This document shows positions 43,118 through 55,245 of a DNA stretch of 64,000 nucleotides, piece by piece. The stretch is from Pleurostoma richardsiae. Its lineage: Eukaryota; Ascomycota; Sordariomycetes; Calosphaeriales; Pleurostomataceae. The first letter of the stretch is position 1. Each line of letters starts with the position of its first letter. Where the stretch lies: the NCBI GenBank assembly GCA_030052745.1, contig JANBVO010000003.1, positions 806,001 to 870,000 of the forward strand, given 5' to 3'. The position numbers were made by a program, and so were the translations under genes. Under the pieces are notes generated by a model. It was not told the DNA's origin. It was given only the letters and a program-made list of their open reading frames with translations, and did no database searches.

Positions 43118-43595
43118 TAAGCTGCAACAAAGGAAGAAAAGGGGGTGAAGCTTGGTCGGACAGGGACAAAATGTATATTGAAGAGATGGGCCTGGTGCAT
43201 GTATACGTATATAACAAACCCTAGTTGGCCGGGAATGAAGAGCCATCTTGCGCTGCATACCTGAAGTTCTAATTCTGTATGAGGTTGTCCAGACGCCAAG
43301 ATCGCAGAGGTAGGTAAAGAGACCGTACAGCAACTCAAGTCACATTGCACTGCATACCTATTCAGCCTACGTTACGTACCTAGACATCCGCTGAAGCTTT
43401 TTGCAATCTCTGCCCCTGTCGCGGAGCCTTATCTTACCTCGTCGATGTCCATCCCTCAACATGTCGCAGTCTCCCCTTCCATTCCTTCTGCGTCCAAGCA
43501 TGTGCGATACCCTCACTCGTCCTCGAATTGCCCTACCTTTAATGATCATCATGGACGGCATCACCATCACCTAGAGGCCACATAACCCATGTCGA
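43118..43595. other. Convergent intergenic region, 480 bp
   Basis: 3' flanks of the transporter and the orphan membrane-protein gene. It includes TACCTA/TACGTACCTAG-type motifs near 43356–43383 that recur elsewhere in the window. No gene. Confidence 0.6.
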
Positions 43596-44963
43596 TCAGG
43601 GAGATTCCTCCCTCCTCCGCCTCGCTTCCCAGTCGGCGGCCTCTCGCGCGCGGTGAGGAGCGAACCTCGGCGGGGGTAGCAGCGCAGTGGTACAAGTCGC
43701 CACCGCTCGACGCGCCAGGTCCGGCTGGGTTTCGTCCGCCGAAGGCGCGAGAGTTGCCCGGACGCTAGTTGTCCTCCCCGCGGAGGATCCCGCGTCCCAG
43801 CGGCCCTTCCGACGCCAGACGTGCTGTGCAGGCCCGGAGGTCTCCTCGCTACAGTCCAGCTGATGGAATCGCAGGTCCAGGGGTGTAAGGGGAGTCGTGT
43901 CGTCGCCCATCCAGCCAACCTCGCAGGTGTCGATGGCTTCTAACACCCTGCGAGCCGACTCAGGGCCGCGGCTGCTGGTTACCTTGGCCTCCGAGGAGTC
44001 TTGTGGCAGGCGCTGCTTGTGTTGGGCGCGACCGTTGTTCTCCGACTCCTCCATATCCTCCTCGCACCCGAGGGCGGATTCACCTTCCGGTATATACTTA
44101 TCGGACGAACGTTGTTGGATGACGACTTCCCCGACAACCACACACCCTTCGCCGCCACGAGGGATGTCAGCATCAGGAGTCGCCTCCCCAGGGTCCGTAT
44201 GCGTGGGGCGTGGTGTCGTTATTTTCACTGGCCGGCGGTGTCTGCGCGTCGTTGTGTAGAAGACCAGGACCAGTAAGCTGATACACCCCGCCAGGTTTAG
44301 AAGAACGGCCGCCACGACTCTGCTGCGGGGCTGAATGTCATATATGGCCGTCGCTGGCGGTAGCGGTCGAGTAGATCCGAATATCAGGGAAGCGTCGCGG
44401 GTAACGCTTGGTTCTTTCATCGTAGGATGGACGGCGGTCGTGCCAATTCGTGACGGACTTAGGGGCCTGACGGGAATTGTCGATGTGTGTTCGGTAGTTG
44501 CGCACTTATTGTCAACGTCACCTCTGGCTGGAGGGTGTAAGACGAATGAATGGGCGACTTCCGCGGACTCAGCTGCGGCCTCGAAAACGTTATCGTCCTT
44601 GTCCTCGTTCCGGGTACTCGAATGCGCAGCAACAGGGCCATATTCGCCGTGGATCGGTATGTTGTGGCAAGTATAGCTAGTCTCGTACCCATGGGCAGCA
44701 AGCTTGACAATGTCGGAAGCTCTGCATGTGCTCGGTAGAAGGGCTTCGCATGTTGTCTCGTATGCGTCGTTCCCTGGGTCAAGTTCCACCTCTTGTGACC
44801 GAAGCCCCTGGAGCCGGCCACACCTTGTGTTCCCCGATTCGTCTGCGTATAGCAACACATCTTCACCATTCGTCGTGATAGAGCTTCCTAGCTGTCCGTA
44901 CGCGGTTCGGGAAAACAGGGTTGCCGAACACAAGGCCCACAGCAAGGCTGCGTACAGGCACAT
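43596..44963 (-). CDS. Orphan type I membrane protein with Cys-bearing ectodomain
   Basis: A single-exon, 455-aa protein starting at ATG 44963. A signal peptide covers about 1–23 (MCLYAALLWALCSATLF…). The ectodomain of about 190 residues has Cys at 48, 72, 80, 99 and 154. A transmembrane helix spans 216–236 (VVAAVLLNLAGCISLLVLVF), followed by the basic stop-transfer TTTRRHRRP. The cytoplasmic tail of about 215 residues is charged and disordered, with TP sites. The topology resembles fungal surface receptors or sensors, but no WSC, lectin or other named domain is visible. I do not recognise the family. Confidence 0.7.
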   Translation of the reverse strand: MCLYAALLWALCSATLFSRTAYGQLGSSITTNGEDVLLYADESGNTRCGRLQGLRSQEVELDPGNDAYETTCEALLPSTCRASDIVKLAAHGYETSYTCHNIPIHGEYGPVAAHSSTRNEDKDDNVFEAAAESAEVAHSFVLHPPARGDVDNKCATTEHTSTIPVRPLSPSRIGTTAVHPTMKEPSVTRDASLIFGSTRPLPPATAIYDIQPRSRVVAAVLLNLAGCISLLVLVFYTTTRRHRRPVKITTPRPTHTDPGEATPDADIPRGGEGCVVVGEVVIQQRSSDKYIPEGESALGCEEDMEESENNGRAQHKQRLPQDSSEAKVTSSRGPESARRVLEAIDTCEVGWMGDDTTPLTPLDLRFHQLDCSEETSGPAQHVWRRKGRWDAGSSAGRTTSVRATLAPSADETQPDLARRAVATCTTALLPPPRFAPHRAREAADWEARRRREESP

Positions 44964-45467
44964 GGCTGCTTCGTCTCAAGGATTGCTGCCGCGGGATCCC
45001 GGCTGATAAACCCTATATCGTATATATTCGGCGACTCCATGGCTTCGAAGGAGACTGCCAGGCGGAAAGGTATATATGAGAGTGGGTGAGACCTGCTGGT
45101 TAGCTGCAGACAAAGAGCGACCTCCGCATCGCCAGTGTGGCTCCTAGAAGACAAGGAAACACCCCCCAAAGAAGGTCTGCGGAGTGAGCTTTCACTCTGC
45201 CATGGCCCTCCATCATGATCGCGAATGGTTGAGCCAGCAGAGGCAGCAAGGACAACGGGAGAACCTGTGTCGTGTGCCAGCTCGAGAGAGCTCAGTCTAT
45301 CTGAAAGAGGAACATCTTGTAGGACATAAGCGGAGAAGAAGGCCGGGGCAGGCAGCCAGAGCTGAAAAGCAGCTGAAGGGAAGGAGGAAGGAATAACAAA
45401 GCGGACTCCATCGGGGCCACGAGGGTTCATATGCCAAAGCCCCGTTCGGCATCTTCCACAGCCCCTG

Positions 45468-46760
45468 ATAACAAACGCTCCGAGGAGAGAGAGAGAGTGG
45501 AGGAGAGGAAGGAGATAACAGCCGCCTAGTTCCGCGCTCACAAACCCGTAGTTTGGACTCCCACGCAGTGGAAAGATAGCGGCAGGAATGGCTCTATCGG
45601 CCGGCCGAGACAAGCAGCCCAGCCAAGGACAAAGAGAGAGAGGCGCATCGCGGCGACCGAAAGGGGGAAGAAGACGAGAGACAAGGGGAGATAACATCCC
45701 CAAGGTTTTGGGCTTCCTCCCCCCTCGGCGCCGCCCACAATCTGCTGGTCCCTGCATACATCGATCGCGTGCGTCGAGCTATCGCAGATATCCGGATAGG
45801 ACAAGATAAGCGACGGCCGGCGCGGCGCTGATAAGATGATAAGCGCGAGCCGACGGGTTTTCCGAGTTCCGGAAGAAAAGACCGCGCGCTGCGCATGCCA
45901 GCCAATCTGTCCCAGCGAATCTTTTCGAGGGTCTGTAACGTCGCGTGCCAAACTGCCAGTCGTCTGCTCGTCTTATCTAATTGATTGATCGCCGATTGAC
46001 TGACGCCTGCGCCGAAGCGGCAGGCGGTAAAGTCGTAATGCAGTCGTTCAGCCTGCTGTTACAGGACGTCGATCAATCCTCGTTGAGAAGGTGTTTATCT
46101 ATCGCCGGCAGCAGAACAGAGTGGGAAGCTGAGCGAGGCCGAAGGCATAGATAGATAGGCATTGAAACTCCGGCTAGCTACCTCGAGGAGGTGCCTCCTG
46201 GCTGGGTGAGGCGCGGGAGCCCGGCCGAACGAACAGAGTGGAAGGAGACAGAACACCGGCAATCTCGCTCGCTCGCTATCTCTCTCGACCTGTCGTGCCG
46301 AGATAGATAGACGGGTCTTGGTCTTGGTCTTGGTCTTGGTCTATCTCTCTCTGTCCCGCGCTACTGTAATCTTTCTCGCGCGGGCAGGCCGGGCTGAGAA
46401 AGATAGATAGATATACTTTACACGTAGATATACCCAAGCGCCGGCCGCATCGTCCTTCCTATCGCGCAAGGCCCAGATATCAGCTCGCTATCTCGCACGT
46501 ATCGCACGCAAGCAATGGCGCCAGATTGCTTCATTGGAAAAATTTTGCGGCGGTCACCTGCCAGATCTGCAAGCACCTGAATGGTCTGGGTGGGGAGGGG
46601 GAGGGAAATAAGGGGAGAGATGGGCAATTGCACGCAAAGATAAGGCGTTATTGTGCGAAAAAAAAGGAGCTGAGCAGACCAAGAGTCAGACAGACTGACA
46701 CCGCTCCTTTCTTTTCTTCTGATAGATCTGGGTATATAGGTAGCTATCATTCCCTCTGCA
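45468..46760. promoter_or_regulatory. GATA-rich zone (candidate GATA-factor binding sites)
   Basis: By eye there are about 30 GATA/TATC cores in 1.3 kb. GATAAG occurs three times within 39 bp (45805, 45830, 45838), again at 46640, and CTTATC at 45972. Part of the enrichment comes from short (GATA)n microsatellites near 46150, 46302, 46402. GATA is the core recognised by NIT2/AreA. Confidence 0.5.
46315..46342. repeat. GTCTTG tandem repeat
   Basis: Four complete GTCTTG units plus a partial GTCT, inside the GATA-rich zone and flanked by CTATCTCTCT. Confidence 0.95.
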
Positions 46761-47307
46761 ACAAATGTTGTGCATATAGATACGCCCCGTCCCCCGCCAA
46801 CTGGGCTTGTGGCTCTCCAACGAGTTGCACACGATGGCTTCGCCTGGGGTTTGCAGGTCTGCCACACGATCACGACGAATACCACAACGCCTTCGTGTCG
46901 ATGGACGACAACAAGTACCGGCCGGACTGGAGCGGTAGAATGAAAAGAGGAGGGAGGTTGGAGTGGTAGTCAGCGGTCGACAGGTAATACGGCTTACCTG
47001 CTCCCGAAGTCTTATGTCGACGTGCGTCCTCGAGCCGTTCCCTCGCGCAACCAACTCCCGAACAAGAAACCCGGAAGGAGGGGGGAGGGGGCAATACAGA
47101 GGGATCGAGAAGGGAGCTACGAATGATGAGAGGATCGACCACCACACGCGACTCGACGGCCGACGCTCCCTGTCCATCTTCACCCAGCTGGCATGGGCCG
47201 ACCGCCAGACCTGTCGTCATCCCACCATCCCCCGCCACAAAATCCCACCGCCGCTGCCGCCGTGATCACCTAGACGAAGTCTCATGTCTCGCCGAGGCGC
47301 CGTAATT

Positions 47308-47321
47308 GGGGGGGGGGGGGG
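47308..47321. repeat. G14 homopolymer
   Basis: Fourteen consecutive G in intergenic DNA, the third long G/C run in the window. Confidence 0.95.
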
Positions 47322-49317
47322 AGAGGGGAGGGCTCTGAGCGAAGCATAACCGTGGTTCTTCGCTTGGAAGAATGAAACCCGTCGTGTCGCTCATCATCGA
47401 GTTCACGACTTGGGGACCTGGTTCTCACCTTTACCCCTCCTCCCCTCATTCCTCGAATCCCCCCACGCCCTTCGCCCCGTATCATTGGTTCCCACGCCAA
47501 GAACAATCTATGCTCCGTCGTCCGCCTCGCCAATTTAATCCCGCAGCAGCTCCTTACCATGCCCAGCCTAGATGATGACTACGGAGGACAATTACGGATT
47601 ACAAAACGCTTACAGAGAGAGCCGTGGAAGGATCATTCCCCCCCGTGCAGCCGGATGTGTTCTCTGCAGTTCCGTCCGGCCCCTTCTATCCCGCTTGGGA
47701 AGAAGAGTTGCAAAGAGGAGTCGTGGCATGCTCACGCACTGCTGGGTTGCTCTGAGAGGGAGAGAGTCAGGACCCGGAAGCTTCCAAGATCGATGCAACA
47801 GTTTCACGAGTCAAGCGGCACTCTGCCCCAGGGGCTCTATTGCACGCCAGGCGGAACTGGTTCTTGGTAAGCATTCGTAGTGCCGTCGTAATTTGACCGA
47901 ACCCGTCCGGAAGTGTCTATTGCTCCGGGGCGCGCTCTTTGATGAATCTCACGGCCGGGACACGTCGTCCTCGCAACGCCATGAGGGGCAGCGGCAAGGG
48001 GGAACGCCGGAGGCTGCGGCTGAGGCGGCTCTCGAGGGGCGCATCTCCGCTTCACCGCCTGGTTTTCGTTCGTGTCGACCTAATACGACTCGAGTTGCCT
48101 AGTGAATGAGTCTGTCTCTTTTGCCTCGGGTAGCGGCCGCGAACCGTTGCGCACTTGGACGTCTCACCGACTCAGCCCGGCAATCTGGAAGCCCACTGTC
48201 AGGAAGTGGAATTCGATGTGGAATAGCCGTTTCGGGTTCGAGCAAAGCTGCTAGCAGTTTAGCATGGCGGCTAATTGGCCATCGTCAACAGCCTGGCATC
48301 GAATCAATCTAAGGAAGGTGAGATAGTCTGACTGGCGACGTGGACTAGGAGTTCGTCCTTTGTGCCAGCGCAGGGGATGGTTCGTTCGAATGTGAAGCAT
48401 GACGATATGCTTCGTTCATGGAAGCCCCTTCATCGCCCTTGGCATTTCGAACGTCTCCTCAGCATGTGATGTCCCCTGATCTAATGTGATTTCGAGATCA
48501 AGCAAAGACTTCATCTCACGAGATATGGCCGGCCATATCAATGTTATATACGCATCTACGAAGTATGTACACCGTACCTGTGATACATCGAGGACGAAAT
48601 GCAGTTCATCATGAACTGTGAAGAAACATTTGGCTTTCAGGCTCAGGAACCGTTCTGCTGCAACACTTTGGCCCCGACGTTCAGATGTGCTATTCCGAGC
48701 CAGGATAGCGCCGTGCCAAAAGCGGTCCGATTATGGAGTCCATTGGACGCGAGGCATGGGAGACTGTGGCGATTCACGATGATGTCCGGTTGACAAATGC
48801 CAGCTTGCGAGCTGGATGAGGCTCTCTGACCTGTGCATGGCTGGCGGTGACTGACAAGCTAAGCTGGAGATGGAGGCAGGCCTGGGAGGAAACGACATGT
48901 AAATCGAAGCGACAAACATTGTCATTTGGTAGCAGTCATTCAGCATAGGCACATGCAACATTAGTTCGAGCGCGTGGGAGGCGCTGAGAGCATGACTCTC
49001 TCATAACGTGAAGGGTAGATGATCCGACATTTCCAGCGAGGCCCTTGAGGAGGTCGGAAAGTTGGCCCGCATGCTAGCGGGAGCTCGCCAAGAGCAAAGG
49101 CCATCTGTGGCTGCATGGCAAGCCAGCGTGAAGTCAGCCAGGGTCCGTCCGTGCTCTGCTTGTCAAAACGCCGAACATGAAGCGAAGTGTCCCTGGTAAT
49201 GGAGGGCAGCATGCGACAGGCTGACATGCTAGCGAGATCCATGCTGGTGGGCCCGAAGATCCACTCGAATCGGAATATGAAGGGAGCTAGAGACGAGCTC
49301 TCGCTGCGGTACAGTCC

Positions 49318-49821
49318 CTACTGAGCTAGAGCAGAGTAACAAGGAAACACGGGCGCACTTGTCGGAGCCGTAGCAGGGAGTCCGTCGTTGTTGAAGAGGG
49401 GGGTTAGGAGAGGAGCTTCCGAACTCCTGCCATTTCGATAGACAAGCGCATGTGCCTCCGACACGAAGATCCGCCCGTCACCGGCATGGAGCATGAACCA
49501 ACTGCATCCCTCTCCGTCATTGACAAACCGCGCCGTCGGAGCAGAGGAGGGATGTGTACGGTATATGGTTGTAAATGTGCGGTTCCCACACCACACTCAC
49601 CGGACCATGACGTGGTCTGTCTGCCGGTTCAGTAGATCGTCGTGGGAAGGCGACATGCCATTTCTGCACCGAAAGCTGGCAGAGTCACACAACAGGCGCG
49701 CGACGGCGGAAGGTGGGCGCCGGTTCTGACTTGCTGAGGTGACAGTGGTGACCTCAGAGGCAATGTCGTGCAGCAGCTCCAGCAGCCCGCGCAGCCACGG
49801 ATCGAAAAGGTCGTAGAGCAT
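49318..49821 (-). CDS. Possible small two-exon gene, unknown
   Basis: Exons 49821–49601 and 49501–49318 would give 134 aa, 405 nt in frame. The ATG-started frame stops at a TGA that is itself part of a good donor (CG|GTGAGT). Splicing to an ATGCAG acceptor continues in phase to a TAG, avoiding the stop. The first exon begins with an amphipathic Leu-rich helix (MLYDLFDPWLRGLLELLHDI). No family is recognised, no convincing branch site was found, and chance cannot be excluded. Confidence 0.22.
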
Positions 49822-52800
49822 CTAGACCCTCCGTTGGCAATCCTCTAAGCCTCCAACCCTCCCAGTTGGTGTCGTTCCCAGTCGATGCCGGCTGGCAGCG
49901 ACGACATCAGTGATGCAGTGTATCATCGTACCAACGCAGAGGCATTTAGCCAGGACCTCTCATAGGCCAGATGCCTCTTCTGCAGGCTGCGGTCATTGGC
50001 CAATGGGGAGCCGCATCTGTCTGTGAGCGATGGATGAGAGACCCTGTCTTTGTCTTCTCTTGCCTTGGAGTCTGCGCAGAGTCAGGCCTGGCAACCTGGC
50101 AGAGAAGAGCGAGCGCCTCGAGTTCCAAAGTGGCTTCCAGGAAGTTGCCGGCCAGTGTGGGGCCAGCCACGCGGAAATAGAGTTGGGGCCCTCTTTTACT
50201 GGTCCTGTCCTCTCATTGGCTCTTGCTCCCATGACTCGTGAAGGTTCGTTTGGTGCAGAGGGTCGTCGAGGCAAGCTGAAGCTCGAGTCGCACCTTCCTT
50301 GTCGCGTGCGTGTGTGCGTGCGTCGTCGCTTCTACTTCTACTCTGCGTGTACCCCGGCTGAGAAGCGTTGTTTCGTGTGTACAGTAGGTAGGTACGTACT
50401 GCACTCAGTTCCTCGGAGCCGGATCTCCCTTATGCATACCTACTACGTGTACGGTATGTGCACTTGTGAAGGGTGCCTCGCTCTTTCCAGGACTGAGCCC
50501 AGCATCCCGGAAGAGGGTGCGGTACCTCGGTCTGTGAAGTAAGGTACTTTACCTGCCTAAGATACCTGAGGTAGGTAGGTGAAGGAGGCCCAGCCACTGT
50601 GACGAGGAGACGGCAGGTGCGGGCGATGGACGATGGGCGGTGGTCGTGCAGCTTCGTTCCTTCCCTTCGGGCAGGTTTCGGTGGCATGCACCTGCCCTTC
50701 CATGTCAATTGAATTAGTCGTGGGGGTCGGCATGGCCTCTCATGCAAGTACCGCCAGGGGTGCCCCTGACCCCTGTCTTGTACACGGTACACGCCATTCA
50801 TCGACCGTGGGTCACCCAAGTGGTCCCGGTTCCCCTCCGCTTCCCCCTCACTCCTCACCAAAGCTCCACGGCCAGCGTTATACCGGGCCTCTTCCTGGAG
50901 CCTCCCCGTCTGATTTGCACTCCAAACCCCTAACTCCGTCCGCAGGGGAAGCGCCGGAACGTCTCTAGCCATGGTGATCTCGAAGTCATCTCGAGCTAAA
51001 TGTAAGCCCACGGTGGAGTGAACAACTGCACACCGGCCATCAAATCCTCGGCAACCGTCAGTGAAGCGAAGGAAGCCCCCGCGCGGGTTTCATTTGGGAT
51101 GGGCGCCGCCGAGCTTCATCACCGGAAATCGCGTTCTGCAGGGGTTGAACGCGTACGACAACGTCGTTGAAGAGCAGAAGACCTGGATTATAGCCCCGCC
51201 GTAGCCTGATCGTCATTCACTACCTAGTCCATACTCCGTGCCGTCCCAAGCAGCCTTGCTATATGCGAAATATCGAAACCCGCATTGAGGCGTCGAAACG
51301 GTTGAGATTCATCTATAAACAGCAAAGATGCCCGTGCAGGGTGTGATGGCTGGCAAAACGCGACGAGCGCCAGGAAAGTGGGGTGAGCGCAAGCCTGTGT
51401 TCCGTTGCGGCTTTCCCAGCCTTCCAAGTTCCGAGCCTCTCGTCGGATGAGAAGCATCTCGAGAGCAGAAAGCGGCTGGGAGATACCGACGGACGTACCT
51501 GTCACGTTCCGATACCCGAACGCGGCCGCTCAGAACCTGGGTAACTGGGTGCCTGGGCGTTGCTTGACTTGCTTCGGCTTCTCGTCCAACGTGCCACTAC
51601 CGAGGGACAAGACGCATGCCAACGTCTGACACACTTGTCTTCCCAGCAGATGGCAGAAGACCGCTTCATTTGCGGTTCCAACGCCACGATTTGAGCCGGA
51701 AGCCGCGATGACCAGGGGGTTTGATTGCCGTCCTTTGGCGCGGGATGAATATCCTCGGACGTTGACTTGGTCCGCGCGCGTGTCTGACCACTTGCTCCTG
51801 CAGACACACGACTTCGACGTCTCTTCTCTACTGTCCCGGAGTGAAGGACTGATCTTGAGGTGTCCCGGCCCATTGACGGCATCTGGTTGGCTGAGATTTT
51901 ATGCAAGTGGTGGCCGCCATTCGTTCTGGAACAAGTCCGGCCTTGCATAGCACCTCGCTTTCCGCAGTCTCCCTCCGATGTAGGGCCTCCTTCTTCTCTC
52001 CTGACTCCTGTTGCCCTCCGCGAATGCCATCACAAGCTCGCCGCGGAGCTGTTGACTTACAAGCCGGTGCGAGTGGAGCTCTACGCATCTCGCCCTTGAC
52101 GTTGCCTCTATGGCCGCAGGAGGCAAAGAGAACCAAGAAATAGGAGAGACTCAAGAAGAAAACCGAGAAAATCTTTCGCATTGCTTGCAGTAGTCAGTCG
52201 CCACGCGACACTCGACACGGGCCGTCAAGGCAATTCGGTCCAGGTCCGGCCAGTGAAGCTGACCTGTAATATCTCATGGATCTTCTTCCCCGCCCTTCTT
52301 TCTCACCTCAGATGGTCCCCCCGTTGCATCGTGTGGAGGCGTCGAGGCCTGGCCATGTTTTTTTAAGGGTCCTGGAAAGACCCTTTCGCCTTTCGGCGTT
52401 CTCTTCTACACTGGATCTCTTCACCAACTCGACGACATGCAGTTGGCGGAGCAAGCCGCACGAAGTCTGCGTACTGGCCCACTACGGTTATGTTCCGCTC
52501 TGACTGAGAGGTGAATCCCATAGATCGATCTCAAGCCTACTAAGCACTCTAGATTTCCCCCAGAAAAGTCCCGTCTTCGAGCTTGTCGTCGTGCGCCCGC
52601 CGTCAACACTAAGGTATTTGTAGACACGCCGGTAATTCCAATCTCAACCTCTGCGCCATGAGATCTCAGTTTCCAGCCTCCGGGTCCATAGCCTGTGTAC
52701 TCTAGAGCACGGATCCGTCATGTACGAGACTCAGTAGACGGGCTGCTAACTACTCTAGCAGCTCGTTTCTCAAGCAGCGGCACAGACATCTCAAACAAGC

Positions 52801-54953
52801 AAGGTTGGTAATTGTCGCTAAGCCCGATCCACACGCACCACTCCGAAGCTGGAGCACCCCGAGTAGCCAACCAGAGCGTGGCTGGAGAGGAACCGTCGTC
52901 CTGCCTGTGATCCCTGCCGAAGACCGGCGCGGACAAGGAGTGGTCCTGGGTGTCCTCCTTCAGTGGCAGCACTGGGCATTTGCCTGGTGTTTCGTGCAGT
53001 GGGCTGGCATCCCGGCTTGGGTGCGCGACTAACACGACTTCGGCGTCCCTGCCCCTCGGTGGAGTGAGGATGACGATGAAATTTAGTGTGCTCTCCAGTA
53101 TGAGCATGGGGAGCGAGGTACGTGTGCAGCACCGCAGCGCCACTGCAGATGGGTACTCGATACCTCCCTCCGTGCACTTTGGCTCCCCACGCTTATCCCT
53201 CATCAGCACGACCATGTCGCATTGTTCTGAGTTCGCTGCAGCGTTGCAAACCTCGTCGCCCTCTCATCGCCCCATATCCCCATCCGAACCGCATCCTTCT
53301 CCCACCCATCCCGCCCCGTCGCCTACATGCTTCCCCCTCTCTGTGGCACACGTACTGAAGCTCATCGAGAGCACCTGCAGCGAACCGCCTTTTGCCTGTT
53401 TGTGGATATGCGGAAGAACGGTAGGGAAAGATGGTTGGGCAACCGTCCCGAGGACGCCGTCCGCTGTGCCGTGATTCTTATTCTTTCCCGTATAGTGCGA
53501 TTTCGAGGTCCCTAGGTCAGTCTAGCTCTAAAGTAGTAGCTGCTCTCCCTACCAAATGATCATCAAACTACTACGACTACGCGAACCGGGCCTCATGGTT
53601 CACTACGAGATGAAAGCACCATTAAGGGTAAATCGCCGTCGTTAAGATTTGATTTCATGATGAGGATGCGTGCTGCTTGGTGTTGATCTATTTCCCGGCT
53701 TTATGGTCGGGAGCACTCTTGGGTGGAAAGGGTGAGGATTGCACACTCTCCCTCCATGCATCCATGAATTAATTTGTCGAATATGAGGCATGTATTCCGT
53801 ACATGACATCGAGACAAGCCTTAGCACGAGCCCGAAGAGAAGCCACCACGCGCCGGAGAGACAATCCCCCCCACACCCACCTCTAATAATATGTCGCTGC
53901 TGCAGATCCACCCTTTCGCTTCCATCGGTGCATTAGGGGTGGCAGGATTGGCCGGCAGAGGAAGACGGCGCCCACAAGCCATCATCAGCGCCGCCGCCGC
54001 CGTGAGGGCAAGAGTCAAGGGGACCCGGCTGCAGGCCTGCAACTCCCTCCGTGGGCTAGCGAGAGCTAACGCGACCCGTCTGCTGCGAGGTTGCGCTGCG
54101 GCGCTCCCCCGTCGTTCCCACCACGCGGTGGATGCCCACTCTGCCTGCGGGCGGCGGCGGCACCACCAGCTAACATCACCTCCTCCACTCTCCTCCACCA
54201 TCTTCTCCCCTCTTCGTCCGAGCCTAGTTAGACTCGCCGGGAGACTCCAAATGCTCACCAGGGAACAAGGGAGGTGAGTGGCCACCCCTCTCTGCCTGGG
54301 TCTGTCTGTGCCGTTCTGTAGCGGCAAACGCTCGCCCCTTCTTCGCGCCGTGGACTGCGTAGTATTCCGTATGTCGAGCGGCGGCGGCGGTGCTGGTGGT
54401 GGTGTGGTGCCCAAAGGTTCTTCGGGGGAGAGAGAGCAGAGTAGAGTGCGACGTACGTAGAAACGGTAGAGACCCGTGCGTGGTCTGGCCTGACTGAACA
54501 GCCAAGTACGGAATACAAGCCTTACCTAAGGCAGGGAACTTCCTCGTGGCTGTTACCTCGGAGGGAAGGGACAGGCCACTTCCAAGTCGCTCCTTCTCTG
54601 CCGACGCTCCTCGACCGAGTCCTCGAGTAAGGTCAAGGGACGGACGGGTCCAGGTCGGTACGGCGACTCCCTTGTACTTGGTGTCGTACCTCCTCACCCA
54701 CCTGCCACCGGACGGCGGTCGCAGGAACCCACTAAGGTACATTAGCCGGCATGCCTGAGGTACCTCGCCCGTGAGCTGGAGCCCTCGTACCTCTTCCCCG
54801 TCCGACCTGCCGCCGGCGCACCTGCTCTTTCGCTGGATCTAACAGCATCGTGGGACAGAACCCCCAACCTGTTCTCCAGACCAATCCTGGGCCCCGGAAA
54901 TCCAATACTCTGCCGGACCGGAGCATCATCCATCATCTCACCACGCTCGTGTT

Positions 54954-55025
54954 ATGCCGCCGTTGCTCCTCCTCCCTCCTCCTACTCCTCCTCCGCTGCT
55001 GCTTCCTGTTGTCATCATTTTTTGA
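54954..55025 (+). promoter_or_regulatory. uORF in the nit-2 leader
   Basis: An ATG opens 23 codons of mostly Pro and Leu, ending at TGA 55023–55025, 220 bases before the main ATG. It lies in the probable 5' leader and could limit translation of nit-2. Confidence 0.45.
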
Positions 55026-55245
55026 TACTATTCAGAAGCTTGGGCTTCGCCGTATTCCTGCCTCCGCTGCTCGGCTTGTGCGTTGCAGCGCCACAAGCCT
55101 GTGCGGCCAGCCGACTGTGGGGAACTTTAACGAGAGAACACCCTCTCTCGCTCGCACTTTTGTCTTGTGATTCCCTCCTCCCCCCTCCGATTTCCCACCT
55201 CGCCTCCCCTCCGCGACAGGACGACGCAGAGCGCATTTGTGCAAC

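Larger units (their letters stand above)
44964..55245. other. 10.3-kb gene-poor interval upstream of nit-2
   Basis: No confident gene lies between the start codons of the orphan membrane-protein gene (-) and nit-2 (+). ORFs here are short, overlap on both strands and show no family pattern. Contents that can be listed: a GATA-rich zone (45468–46760), a GTCTTG tandem repeat, a G14 run, one possible two-exon minus-strand gene (49318–49821), recurring AGGTA/TACCT motifs (for example 50380–50580 and 54470–54770), and a uORF at 54954. It probably holds long promoters and long 5' leaders of both flanking genes (inference). Confidence 0.6.

Noticed and set aside
50430-51011. 193-codon minus-strand ORF
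   Set aside because: No domain, competing open frames on the plus strand, repetitive AGGTA-type sequence inside.
53821-54414. 197-codon minus-strand ORF with Pro/Arg-rich sequence
   Set aside because: Composition typical of GC-rich leader DNA; no conserved pattern.
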